A stretch of 64,000 nucleotides of DNA from AP-15 sp963702685. GTDB lineage: Bacteria > Pseudomonadota > Alphaproteobacteria > ATCC43930 > CGMCC-115725. The position numbers were made by a program, and so were the translations under genes. The stretch lies in contig CAVPDQ010000009.1 of NCBI GenBank assembly GCA_963702685.1, positions 124,001 through 188,000 of the forward strand, in the 5' to 3' direction. Numbering within the stretch: position 1 is the stretch's first letter; every line of letters begins with the position of its first letter. This document shows positions 24,801-32,442 of the stretch, in pieces. Below the pieces are notes generated by a model, which saw nothing but the letters and a program-made list of their open reading frames with translations, searched no databases and was not told the DNA's origin.

Positions 24801-26742
24801 GGTCAAGCGCCATTTCCGCGAGCTCGGCCGCGACCTCGAGACGAGCGACCCGAGCGTCGTCGGCGTCGGCGACATGTCGGGCGACGTGTTCGGCAACGGC
24901 ATGCTGATGTCGCGGCGTTTGCGGCTCGTCGGCGCGTTCGACCACCGCCATGTGTTTGTCGATCCGGACCCCGACCCCGAGCGGGGCTTTGCCGAGCGCG
25001 AGCGGCTGTTTCGGTTGCCGCGTTCGAGCTGGGCCGATTACAGCGCGGCGCTGATCTCGCCCGGCGGCGGCGTCTTTGACCGCGGCGCCAAATCGGTGCC
25101 GGTCAGCGCCGAGATGAAGCGCCTTTTCGGGATCGAGGCCGATCGGCTCACACCTGCCGAGCTGATCCGCAAATTGCTCGGCGCGCCGGTCGATCTCCTG
25201 TGGTTCGGCGGCATCGGCACTTTTGTAAAGGCGCCGCAGGAGCGGCACGGCGAAATCGGCGACCGCGCCAACGACGCGCTGCGCATCGACAGCACCGAGG
25301 TCCGGGCAAAGGTGGTGGGCGAGGGCGCCAATCTCGGGGTGACCGAGCGCGGCCGCATCGCCTACGCGCTCGCCGGCGGCCGCATCGACACCGACGCGAT
25401 CGACAATTCTGCGGGCGTCGATACCTCGGATCACGAGGTCAACCTCAAGATCCTGATCGACCGCGCGATCGCCATCGGCGCGTTGTCGGCCGAGGAACGC
25501 CTGCCGCTGCTGCATGCCATGACCGGCGAGGTCGCGGCCCTCGTATTGCGCGACAACTATCTGCAGGGCGAAGCGCTGTCGGTCGCCGAGGCGCACGGCG
25601 TCGCTTTCCTCGACCGGCAGGTGCGGCTGATCCGCGAGCTCGAACGGGTGGGTCGCCTCGACCGGGCGCTCGAGTTTCTGCCCGACGACGAGGAGCTGGC
25701 GGACCGTGCGGCGCGGCATCGCGGGTTGACCCGCCCCGAGCTCGCGGTGCTGCTGGCTTATGCCAAGATGGCGCTCGACGACGAATTGCTGGCCTCCGAT
25801 TTGCCCGACGCGCCCGACCTCGCCGACGAGCTCGCCCGCTATTTCCCGGCGGCGCTGCGTGAGCGGCTGGGGCCGCAAATTCCGACCCATCCGTTGCGCC
25901 GCGAGATCATCGCGACCTCGGTCACCAACAACCTCGTCAATCGCGCCGGGATCGGCTTTGTCTCCACCGTGCGGGCGCGCACCGGTTGTGCTGCGCCCGA
26001 TGTCGCGCGCGCTTATCTGATCATGCGCGAAATTTTCGACCTGCCGCGGCTTTGGGCCGAGATCGAGGCGCTCGACGGCAAGGCCGCGGCACGGGTGCAG
26101 ACCGAGATGCTGATCGAAATTTCGCTGGTCGTCGAGCACGCCACGATCTGGCTGTTGCAGCAACGGCGCCTCGACATCGTCGGCGACCGGGCGCGGCTGG
26201 GGCCGAACGTCGCCGCGCTCGCCGCCGCGCTCCCGTCGTTGCTGCCGCCGCGCGACGGCGGCATCGCCGCTGCCCGCGCGCTGCATTTCAGCTCGGCCGG
26301 TGTGCCCGATGCGCTCGCCGCACAAATCGGCGCGATGACGTTTCTCGAACCGGCGCTCGACATCGCCGAGCTGGCCGAAACGGCGGCACAGCCGCTCGAA
26401 CGCACCGCTCGGGTCTATTACGCCGTCGGCGAGCGCTTCTCGCTCTACCAGATGCGCGCCGCCGCCCGCGGTTTGCCGGTCGAGACCCAATGGCAAAAGC
26501 TCGCCATCGATGTCGTCCTCGACGATCTCTGGGCGCTGCAAGCCGACCTCGCCGGGCGCGTCCTGGCGAGCGAAGAAGGCGGCGAGCCCGATCCGGCCGC
26601 CGCCTGGGCCGCCGCGCATGCCGCCGATCTCGACCCGGCGGAAGCCGTCTCCCGCGAATTGAGTGCCGGCGCCGGCGCCGATCTGGCGCTCTTGATCGTC
26701 GCCGCGCGCCGTCTGCGCCAAGCGCTCGGCCGCTCGCCATGA
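21877..26742 (+). CDS. gdhB: NAD-specific glutamate dehydrogenase, large type
   Basis: A 1621-residue GDH of the ~180 kDa class, which deaminates glutamate to 2-oxoglutarate with NAD+. It has long N-terminal ACT-like regions, a central catalytic region (GGIRWSDRKEDFRTEILGLM; VPVGAKGGFVVK with the substrate Lys; GDMSGDVFGNGM) and a C-terminal domain (ALAYAKM-like helix bundle). ATG 21877 starts MANTIELVEP; a longer upstream frame has no supporting signal. Residues encoded at 24019-24048 contain a perfect 15-bp duplication (PDSTA twice). The gene symbol follows Pseudomonas usage. Confidence 0.93.
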   Translation: MANTIELVEPQTATRPGEAKKAKLVAKAAALAAASVDPVARPVADRVIAEFYRHVPAPDVAARSPRDLAGAALSLWRFAGRRRPGQAKIRVYNPDPAADGWASPHTIVEIANDDMAFLVNSVSGAINAGGRVVHLVIHPILGVARGADGRLGELLDDGAAGLRESWMQIEITREADPADLARLAETLAAVLVDVRAVVQDWQPMRRVLHALLDELSLAPAPPVPPAELAEVQEFLRWLDDDNLTFLGFREYDFDGAAEPAQPALGILRDPEYPIFGGLRNLSALPADVQDFVRRRALVVISKSNRRATVHRSAHMDAIGLRRFGANGEVVGIRLFLGLFTSNAYSRNPSAIPLLRQKVRYIVERTGLAPSSHDGRALLHILDTLPRDELFQADQDQLFDTVTGVLDLQERQRIALFVRRDPLERFVSCLVYVPRERYDTQLRQRFAAILEEAFAGRLSAFFTHLDNSVLARVQFIIRTRRGAVGAADAALVERQLAEAGRSWSDRLETAAVAEFGEAEAIDKLRRLRPFPAAYQVRTGIGQAIADLNRIEAVRAGSPLEVSLHPLAEGGARGLRLYRAREPVVLSDVLPILENLGLRVVAEEPFRIDCADGETVWIDEFQLAGATAAAEPSERARERFEDALVAIWTGRVENDGFNRLILGAGISARQAALLRLYAKILRQAGTAFSQAYMEDALGGHPALARRLVRLFEIRFDPDSTAPDSTAARSLAAVAEIQAIDHALDRVASLDEDRILRSYLTLVLKTVRTNYYQRLPSGGPKPYVAVKLASSTLDLLPLPRPLFEIYVYSPRVEGVHMRAGKVARGGIRWSDRKEDFRTEILGLMKAQTVKNAVIVPVGAKGGFVVKRPPPARDQLGAEGVECYKILIRGLLDLTDNIVADGAAEGGHRIVPPPRVVRHDGDDPYLVVAADKGTAAFSDYANAIAEEYGFWLGDAFASGGSAGYDHKGMGITARGAWELVKRHFRELGRDLETSDPSVVGVGDMSGDVFGNGMLMSRRLRLVGAFDHRHVFVDPDPDPERGFAERERLFRLPRSSWADYSAALISPGGGVFDRGAKSVPVSAEMKRLFGIEADRLTPAELIRKLLGAPVDLLWFGGIGTFVKAPQERHGEIGDRANDALRIDSTEVRAKVVGEGANLGVTERGRIAYALAGGRIDTDAIDNSAGVDTSDHEVNLKILIDRAIAIGALSAEERLPLLHAMTGEVAALVLRDNYLQGEALSVAEAHGVAFLDRQVRLIRELERVGRLDRALEFLPDDEELADRAARHRGLTRPELAVLLAYAKMALDDELLASDLPDAPDLADELARYFPAALRERLGPQIPTHPLRREIIATSVTNNLVNRAGIGFVSTVRARTGCAAPDVARAYLIMREIFDLPRLWAEIEALDGKAAARVQTEMLIEISLVVEHATIWLLQQRRLDIVGDRARLGPNVAALAAALPSLLPPRDGGIAAARALHFSSAGVPDALAAQIGAMTFLEPALDIAELAETAAQPLERTARVYYAVGERFSLYQMRAAARGLPVETQWQKLAIDVVLDDLWALQADLAGRVLASEEGGEPDPAAAWAAAHAADLDPAEAVSRELSAGAGADLALLIVAARRLRQALGRSP
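24019..24048. repeat. in-frame 15-bp duplication inside GDH
   Basis: CCCGATTCCACGGCC occurs twice in direct succession without mismatch, adding five residues (PDSTA) to the glutamate dehydrogenase. Confidence 0.9.
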
Positions 26743-26787
26743 GCTGAGCCGGCCGCCGCCGATGTGGGGCGTGTGTGCGGCTTGTCG

Positions 26788-27402
26788 TCAGCCCGGCTTT
26801 GCGCCGGCGCCATCCGGGCCGAGGTAGCGGCGCACCAGCGCGATCATCTGTGGGCTGTCCCAATCGGCCTCGCCCATCTTGCGCGCGACTTCGCGTCCCT
26901 CGCGGTCGATCAGCAAGGTGGTGGGCACGCCGGGAAGGCCGAGGGTCGCTGGCGCCTTGCCCGACGCATCGAGGTAGACCGCCAGCTTTTCGAGACCGAG
27001 CTTTTTGTAGAACGGCTTGACCGCGGCGGCCCCGCCCCGGTCGATCGACACCGGCACGACAGCGAAGCCCGGGCCGCCGAGCTTGGCCGCCAGCCGGTCG
27101 AGCGTCGGCATCTCCTGCCGGCACGGCTCGCACCAGGTGGCCCAAAAGTTGAGCAGGACCACGCGGCCGCGAAAATCGGCGATGGTCAGCGAGCGGCCCG
27201 CGGCGTCGTCGAAATAAATCGGGGGCATCGGCCGCGGCGTGGCGAACACGGTGAGCGCCAAGGAATCCGGCGAGCGGGCGTGATCGGTCGCGCGCGGCAC
27301 CGGCCGCTTTTGCGACAGCGTCAGCCCGCTGAGGACGGCGACGAGCGCGATTGCCGCGGCAACCGCGATCCACGCGGACGCTCGAACCGCCGAATAACGC
27401 AT
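26788..27402 (-). CDS. TlpA-like thioredoxin-fold protein
   Basis: A 204-residue periplasmic thiol-disulfide protein. An N-terminal signal-anchor (AWIAVAAAIALVAVLSGLTL) precedes a TlpA/ResA-type thioredoxin domain with active site WATWCEPCRQEMP and cis-Pro region LPGVPTTLLIDREG. It probably keeps cysteines of cytochrome c or copper-site proteins reduced. A GTG at 27423 overlaps the ccmG-like stop as GTGA and could be the real, coupled start; ATG 27402 is given. The gene ends 45 bases from the convergent GDH gene. Confidence 0.85.
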   Translation of the reverse strand: MRYSAVRASAWIAVAAAIALVAVLSGLTLSQKRPVPRATDHARSPDSLALTVFATPRPMPPIYFDDAAGRSLTIADFRGRVVLLNFWATWCEPCRQEMPTLDRLAAKLGGPGFAVVPVSIDRGGAAAVKPFYKKLGLEKLAVYLDASGKAPATLGLPGVPTTLLIDREGREVARKMGEADWDSPQMIALVRRYLGPDGAGAKPG

Positions 27403-27419
27403 CGGCCAATCGCTAGCCT

Positions 27420-28025
27420 TCACCGCCCGCCCGCCGGTGCTGTTTTGCTGCGCAGCTGCTCGATCAGCGGCAGAATCGTGCGATCGAGGATTTCCGGGGT
27501 GATCGGGCCGATCTGCTTGTACGCGATATGGCCGCCGCGATCGACGACAAAGGTTTCCGGCACGCCGTAGACCCCCCAATCGATCGCCACCCTGCCGTCG
27601 GCGTCGGCGCCGGTTCGGGCATAGGGGTCGCCCATGCTCTGGAGCCAGCGCACCGCATCGTCGGGCTTGTCTTTGTAGTCGAGCCCCTCGATCGGCACGA
27701 TCCGCTGCTGTCCGAGCCGGACCAGGAGCGCGTGCTCCTCGCGGCAGGCGACACACCACGACGCGAAGACGTTGACCAGGGTCACATGCCCCCGCAAATC
27801 CTTCGACGAAAGACCGAGGCTATGCCCCTTGACCGGGGGCAGGTCGAACGCCGGCACCGGCTTGCCGATCAGCGGCGAGGGAACCAGACGGGGATCGTGC
27901 TGGAGGCCCAGCGCCAACGCGGCGACGAGCCCGATAAAGGCCACGACCGGCACCAGCAGCAACGGGCGCAAGCGCCGCCGCGCCGATGGCCGATCGGGTG
28001 GGCTCGCCGAGGTCGTCTCCGTCAT
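27420..28025 (-). CDS. ccmG: DsbE/CcmG-family thiol:disulfide interchange protein
   Basis: A 201-residue membrane-anchored thioredoxin. An N-terminal membrane helix (LLLVPVVAFIGLVAALALGL) is followed by LIGKPVPAFDLPPVKG and active site VFASWCVACREEH, then YGVPETFVVDRGG, the CcmG signature. It reduces apocytochrome c heme-binding cysteines during cytochrome c maturation. It sits between an SDR gene (14 bases upstream) and a second thioredoxin-like gene, forming a three-gene minus-strand operon without the other ccm genes. Confidence 0.88.
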   Translation of the reverse strand: MTETTSASPPDRPSARRRLRPLLLVPVVAFIGLVAALALGLQHDPRLVPSPLIGKPVPAFDLPPVKGHSLGLSSKDLRGHVTLVNVFASWCVACREEHALLVRLGQQRIVPIEGLDYKDKPDDAVRWLQSMGDPYARTGADADGRVAIDWGVYGVPETFVVDRGGHIAYKQIGPITPEILDRTILPLIEQLRSKTAPAGGR

Positions 28026-28039
28026 TTTGCCGCCTCGCC

Positions 28040-28792
28040 TCAAAAAGCATAACGCCTGAGGCCGCCATCGACCGGGATGACGGCGCCACTGATGTAATGC
28101 GCGAGCGGCGAAGCGAGAAACACCGCCAGCACCGCAAGATCCTCGGGCTCGCCATAGGCGCCGGCCGGGATCTCCGCCGCGGCATGGCTCCTGCGATATT
28201 CCTCCGGGTAGTTGCGCCGGATCTGCTCGCTCATGATCCGTCCCGGCGGGATCGAATTGACGGTGATCCCGTATTGCCCGAGCTCGCGCGACAAGCCCTT
28301 GGCCCAGGCATGCACCGCGGCCTTTGCCGAGAACGCGGCGTTGAGCCGGTCGGGCTCGGATTTGCCGGTGATGTTGATGATCCGCCCCCAGCGCCGCTCG
28401 ATCATCTGCGGCAAGAGCGCATGCGTGATCTGCCGCTGCCGGGTGAAGTTGAGGGTGATCGCTTCTTCCCACTTGTCTTCCGGGGCATCGACCGGCAGCG
28501 GCCTGCTGCCGCCGGCGCAGTTGACCAGGATATCGACATGGCCGAGCCCGGCGAGAGAGGCGTCGCGCAGCCGTGCCGCCGCATCGGGCGCCATGATGTC
28601 CTGGACGATCGGCACCGGGCGCGGCCCCTGCATCCGCTCGATCTCACCGGCGAGGCTGTCGAGCAAAGCGCCGCGCCGCGCTACCGCCGCCACCTGCACA
28701 CCCTCGGCCGCGAGCCCTTTGGCGATGGCGCGGCCGATCCCGATGCTGGCGCCGGTGACCAGCGCGGTCTTGCCCACGAGCCTCAGATCCAT
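28040..28792 (-). CDS. short-chain dehydrogenase/reductase lacking the canonical catalytic Tyr
   Basis: A 250-residue Rossmann protein. The cofactor motif TGASIGIG (TGxxxGxG) and the NAG-like motif NCAGG are intact, and the C-terminus GAVIPVDGGLRRYAF is typical of the family. Where YxxxK is expected the sequence reads LNAAFSAKAAVHAWAK: the Lys is present but the residue four positions before it is Ala, and the preceding loop is short. So it may be a divergent subfamily with altered chemistry. It is the first gene of the minus-strand operon with ccmG, downstream of a CRP-like palindrome. Confidence 0.82.
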   Translation of the reverse strand: MDLRLVGKTALVTGASIGIGRAIAKGLAAEGVQVAAVARRGALLDSLAGEIERMQGPRPVPIVQDIMAPDAAARLRDASLAGLGHVDILVNCAGGSRPLPVDAPEDKWEEAITLNFTRQRQITHALLPQMIERRWGRIINITGKSEPDRLNAAFSAKAAVHAWAKGLSRELGQYGITVNSIPPGRIMSEQIRRNYPEEYRRSHAAAEIPAGAYGEPEDLAVLAVFLASPLAHYISGAVIPVDGGLRRYAF

Positions 28793-28841
28793 GGCCTTCC
28801 TTTCTCGCTGCGGCGATGAGGTGAGGCTCGGCCGGGCCCGG

Positions 28842-28871
28842 GCGCAAGCAAAAATCGCGCAAGCAAAAATC
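28842..28871. repeat. 15-bp tandem duplication
   Basis: GCGCAAGCAAAAATC occurs twice without mismatch just upstream of the SDR operon (minus-strand sense), next to the CRP-like palindrome. Confidence 0.9.
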
Positions 28872-28880
28872 GCAGGCGAG

Positions 28881-28896
28881 TGTGAGCCAGCTCACA
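28881..28896. promoter_or_regulatory. CRP/FNR-family consensus palindrome
   Basis: TGTGAGCCAGCTCACA matches TGTGA-N6-TCACA exactly and is extended to AGTGTGAGCCAGCTCACACT (28879-28898), a 9-bp stem around CA. It lies about 90 bases upstream of the SDR start codon on the minus strand, a normal distance for CRP control, and about 485 bases upstream of ctrA. No CRP gene is in the window, but an adenylate cyclase is. It could alternatively be a hairpin. Confidence 0.55.
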
Positions 28897-29381
28897 CTTG
28901 CCGATCCCGCCCCGCCCTAGCCTGCTGTTTACCACATAAAAGACGCATAGAGGGGGGCTTGTACAACTCATGACGCGATCCGCGAGCGGCCATCAGCCGG
29001 CGCCGGGCCGGGCATCGTGGTCCGACCCTCGCCTAGAACCTACAGGGAACATGCGGGCCCGTGGCGGTCGATCGATGCCACGCGTTGCCGCGGTGCAATG
29101 GGCGCGGCTGACCGCTGGGGATGCGCATCGGGGGAGTGCCGGAATCATCCGGCAGAAACCCGAACCGACACTCGTTATCGCCGGCGGACTCCGGAATGCT
29201 TAATTTCTTCGCTCAGAGGGAACGGGGCGGCCAAATTGCCGTCTTGCTACCCTCAGTTGTTGGCATAGGATGGATGACACGGCTATGGACTCTCCGACAA
29301 CGATATGTTAACTACCTTGGGTAATGTTAATCACGGCACCGCCGGCTGAGGTTGCCGGCCCCGTTTCCCCCGGAGGCTGTT

Positions 29382-30141
29382 ATGCGTGTGCTTCTCGTCG
29401 AAGACGAACTCGGCTACGGCCGCAAACATCAAGATGCTGCTCAGAAAGGAGAATTTCATCTGCGATGCGACCGATCTCGGCGAAGACGGGCTCGAGATCG
29501 GCAAGCTGTACGACTACGACATCATCCTGCTCGATCTGATGCTGCCGGATATCGACGGGTACGAGGTGCTCCGCCGGTTGCGCGCAGCGCGCGTCCGCAC
29601 GCCGATCTTGATACTTTCGGGTCTGGGCGAGCTCGATCACAAGCTCAGAGGCCTCGGCTTCGGCGCCGACGATTTTCTGACCAAGCCATTTGATCGGCGC
29701 GAGCTGGTGGCTCGTATCCAGGCCATCGTGCGCCGCTCGAAAGGGCATGCCGAGTCGGTCATTCGTACCGGGAAGCTCGTCGTCAATCTCGAAGCGCGCA
29801 CCGTCGAGGTCGATGGCCGGCCGGTGCATCTGACCGGAAAGGAATACGGCATCCTCGAACTGCTCAGCCTGCGCAAAGGCACCACCTTGACCAAGGAGAT
29901 GTTTCTCAACCATCTCTACGGCGGGATGGACGAGCCCGAGCTCAAGATCATCGACGTCTTTGTCTGCAAGCTGCGCAAAAAGCTCGCCGAGGCGAGCGGC
30001 GGCCGGCATTGCATCGAGACCGTGTGGGGCCGCGGCTATGTGCTGCGCGACCCGCTCGAATCTCCGCTCGCTGCCGCGGCGGCCGCGTCGGTTGCCGGGG
30101 TGGGCAACGCCATGCCGCGGCACGACACGGCGACGGCTTAG
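29382..30141 (+). pseudogene. ctrA: CtrA cell-cycle response regulator with apparent +1 frameshift at codon ~10
   Basis: The gene encodes an OmpR-type regulator very similar to CtrA: KLYDYDIILLDLMLPD with the phospho-acceptor Asp, GFGADDFLTKPF, IVRRSKGHAES, LTGKEYGILELLSLRKG and FLNHLYGGMDEPELKIID, ending VWGRGYVLRDP. The Shine-Dalgarno GGAGG (29372-29376) and ATG 29382 start the expected MRVLLVEDE, but the rest (SATAANIKMLLRKE) is one frame over: an extra base near 29409 breaks the frame. Read literally, the ATG-29382 frame ends at 29693, and a start in the other frame would lack the acidic pocket. It is either a pseudogene or a sequencing error. It ends overlapping convergent chpT. Confidence 0.85.
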
Positions 30142-30758
30142 GCCGCCGCGGTCAAGCCCAGCCGAAACCCTCCGGTCTGCGCTGCCGTCGCCTTGAGGCG
30201 GCAGCCCAGGCTGCGGGCGAGCAAACCGGTAAAGCAAGCCTGCGCCGTGCGCACCGTCAGCGCCTGGGTCGGCGCCTCCAAAGCGAGCGCAGTCCGGAAA
30301 TCGGCGGCCAAGGCGGCGCTGTCGCCGATCGCTTGCAGACCAGGCCCGGCGGCGTCCTTCTCCAAGCTCAGCGCACCGCCGCGGGGCAGCCCTTCGCGTC
30401 CGAGCAGCAGCAGATTGCAAGCGAGCTTCTGCCACTCGAGCGGGAGCTGCCGAACCGCCGCCGGATAGCTGACGGCGATCCCGCTGGCCTCGAAAAAGCC
30501 GATTGCGAGGTCGCCAGGGGCCAGTCCGGGGGCCAGATCGCCACCGCCAAAACCATAGGCGAAACGATAAAATTGCAGCCGGCTCGCGGCCCGCCTTGCG
30601 CTGTCGGCGACGAGGGCCGTCGCCTCGCGGGCAAAATCGGCGTCGCCTTCGACGATCAGCTCGGCGCCGTTGCCGATTGCGGTGATCGGCGTCACCAATT
30701 CGTGGCACAGCCGCGCCGTCAGCAAGGAGATCAAGCGAAGATCGGGCGCCGCCAGCAT
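30138..30758 (-). CDS. chpT: ChpT-like histidine phosphotransferase
   Basis: A protein of about 206 residues with the ChpT arrangement: a helical hairpin with the phospho-accepting His in LLTARLCHELVTPITAIGNG, followed by a second helix (ALVADSARRAASRLQFYRFA) and a degenerate ATPase-like C-terminal domain. ChpT relays phosphate from CckA to CtrA and CpdR. Its 3' end overlaps that of ctrA by a few bases, convergently, which strengthens both calls. ATG 30758 is given; a GTG at 30773 is possible. The start lies in an inverted repeat that contains TTAACCAT. Confidence 0.82.
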   Translation of the reverse strand: MLAAPDLRLISLLTARLCHELVTPITAIGNGAELIVEGDADFAREATALVADSARRAASRLQFYRFAYGFGGGDLAPGLAPGDLAIGFFEASGIAVSYPAAVRQLPLEWQKLACNLLLLGREGLPRGGALSLEKDAAGPGLQAIGDSAALAADFRTALALEAPTQALTVRTAQACFTGLLARSLGCRLKATAAQTGGFRLGLTAAA

Positions 30759-30771
30759 GGTTAATGCTGGC
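30751..30771. promoter_or_regulatory. inverted repeat with CtrA half-site at chpT start
   Basis: GCCAGCAT-GGTTA-ATGCTGGC forms an 8-bp stem. On the minus strand it contains TTAACCAT, the CtrA half-site, and the AT of that motif is part of the proposed chpT start codon. A role in CtrA feedback is inferred only. Confidence 0.35.
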
Positions 30772-30937
30772 ACGCCGGCCCGCTCGCCGCAAGGCCGCGA
30801 AGGCCGGGCTCAGAATCGACTGCACACCTCCGGCGGGATTTGCTATGCTCGGATGCCGAGTGCGACGAGGAACACCTTGCGCATTCGCGTTCAGGTCCGC
30901 TATCACGCGAGCCAGCGAACATTAGGGAGGGCAGGAC

Positions 30938-32335
30938 GTGGCTCTATTGTCGCTTCTCGACCAACGGCGAATTGTCGCGCCGCCGGGCTATAGCCGTTGG
31001 CTGATCCCGCCAGCGGCGCTTTGCGTCCATTTGTGCATCGGCCAAGCCTACGCCTTCAGCGTTTTCAACCTGCCGATGACCAAATTGATCGGCATCTCCA
31101 AATCGGCGCCTGCAGATTGGAAGCTGACCGAGCTCGGCTGGATTTTCAGCCTCGGCATTTTCTTTCTCGGCGTCTCGGCGGCATTGCTCGGCCGCTGGGT
31201 CGAGGAGGGCGGGCCGCGGCGGGCGATGTTCACCGCCGCCTTGTGCTGGGCCGGCGGCTTTTTTCTGTCGGCGATCGGCGTCTATGCGCACAACATCTGG
31301 CTGATCTACATCGGCTATGGCGTGCTCGGCGGCTTCGGCCTCGGCATCGGCTACATCTCGCCGGTGTCGACCCTGATCAAATGGTTCCCCGACCGGCCCG
31401 GCATGGCGACCGGCATGGCGATCATGGGGTTTGGCGGCGGCGCCTTTATCGCGGCGCCGCTGTCGGTCTGGCTGATGCACCGGTTTTCGACACCGACCCA
31501 TGTCGGGGTGGCCGAGACCTTTATCGTGCTGGGTGTGGTCTATTTCTGCTTTATGGTGGTGGGTGCGGCGATCGTGCGTGTGCCACGGCCGGGATGGGCG
31601 CCGGCCGGCTATGTGGCGCCGACGCAATCGACCGGGCTCGTCACCCGCGAGAACGTCTTTGTCTACCATGCATTGAAGACGCCGCAATTCTGGCTGATCT
31701 GGTGGGTGCTGTGCCTCAACGTCACCGCCGGCATCGGGGTGCTCGGCCAGGCCTCGGCGATGAGCCAGGAGATGTTCCCCGGGCGCGTCACCGTCGTCGC
31801 GGCGGCCGGATTTGTCGGGCTGATGAGCCTCTTCAACATGGGCGGGCGCTTTTTCTGGGCGTCGGTCTCCGATTATCTCGGGCGCAAGAACACCTATTTT
31901 GTATTCTTTGTCCTCGGGATCATCCTCTATTCGGTCGTGCCGCATGCCGGCAGGATCGGCAATGTGGCGCTGTTCGTGGCGTGCTTCTGCGTCATCATCA
32001 GCATGTATGGCGGCGGCTTTTCGACCGTGCCGGCCTATCTGCGCGACATGTTCGGCACCCGCTATGTCGGCGCCATCCACGGGCTCTTGCTGACCGCCTG
32101 GTCGATGGCCGGCATCTTCGGCCCGGTGCTGGTCAACTACATCCGCGAGTACAACCTGACCCACGGCGTCGCCAAGGCCCAGGCCTATAACGTCACGATG
32201 TATGTCATGGCGGTGCTGCTGGTCGTCGGCCTCATCTGCAACGCCTTGGTCAAGGCGGTCAGCTCGCGCTACCACATGAGGGCGATCGCGGCCGACGACG
32301 AGGTCGAAGCCGCCCCGGTATTTGGGAGTCACTGA
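30938..32335 (+). CDS. OFA-family (oxalate/formate antiporter-like) MFS transporter
   Basis: A 465-residue 12-helix MFS protein. Early residues HLCIGQAYAFSVFNLPMTKL and later GWIFSLGIFFLGVSAALLGRWVE, MATGMAIMGFGGGAFIAAPL and SLFNMGGRFFWASVSDYLGRK, each typical of the OFA family that exchanges oxalate, formate or related carboxylates. The start is GTG 30938 with a GGGAGGG Shine-Dalgarno. It is followed immediately (TGATG) by a 35-residue membrane protein, as seen in bacterial OFA loci with a small subunit. The substrate is not provable from sequence. Confidence 0.9.
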   Translation: MALLSLLDQRRIVAPPGYSRWLIPPAALCVHLCIGQAYAFSVFNLPMTKLIGISKSAPADWKLTELGWIFSLGIFFLGVSAALLGRWVEEGGPRRAMFTAALCWAGGFFLSAIGVYAHNIWLIYIGYGVLGGFGLGIGYISPVSTLIKWFPDRPGMATGMAIMGFGGGAFIAAPLSVWLMHRFSTPTHVGVAETFIVLGVVYFCFMVVGAAIVRVPRPGWAPAGYVAPTQSTGLVTRENVFVYHALKTPQFWLIWWVLCLNVTAGIGVLGQASAMSQEMFPGRVTVVAAAGFVGLMSLFNMGGRFFWASVSDYLGRKNTYFVFFVLGIILYSVVPHAGRIGNVALFVACFCVIISMYGGGFSTVPAYLRDMFGTRYVGAIHGLLLTAWSMAGIFGPVLVNYIREYNLTHGVAKAQAYNVTMYVMAVLLVVGLICNALVKAVSSRYHMRAIAADDEVEAAPVFGSH

Positions 32336-32442
32336 TGCCCGGCAACGCGATAAAGCTGGTTCTGGCCTGGGGGCTTGTCGGCATCCCCTTGACCTGGGGC
32401 GTCGTCGAGACCGCGCTCAACGCCCTCAAGCTGTTCCACTAG
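32335..32442 (+). CDS. MFS transporter small subunit (35 aa)
   Basis: Overlapping the OFA stop as TGATG, this frame encodes MPGNAIKLVLAWGLVGIPL followed by a short tail ending LKLFH, a single hydrophobic helix. Short proteins of this kind directly after OFA-type transporters are annotated as MFS transporter small subunits. The coupling and hydrophobic helix support translation. It is below the size cut-off of many gene finders. Confidence 0.7.
   Translation: MPGNAIKLVLAWGLVGIPLTWGVVETALNALKLFH

Larger units (their letters stand above)
28793..29381. other. 589-bp gap between SDR operon and ctrA
   Basis: It contains a 15-bp tandem duplication (28842-28871), a perfect CRP-like palindrome (28881-28896) and an AT-rich stretch near 29300-29330 with two TTAA tetramers. 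Short open frames exist (for example 28970-29203) but show no coding signature I can support. Confidence 0.5.

Noticed and set aside
28970..29203. Small ORF in the ctrA upstream region
   Set aside because: Composition is not clearly coding, no Shine-Dalgarno is convincing and no family is recognised.
29310..29332. CtrA box upstream of ctrA (two TTAA tetramers)
   Set aside because: The tetramers are 15 bases apart, not the 7 required for a full TTAA-N7-TTAA site, and neither is followed by CCAT.
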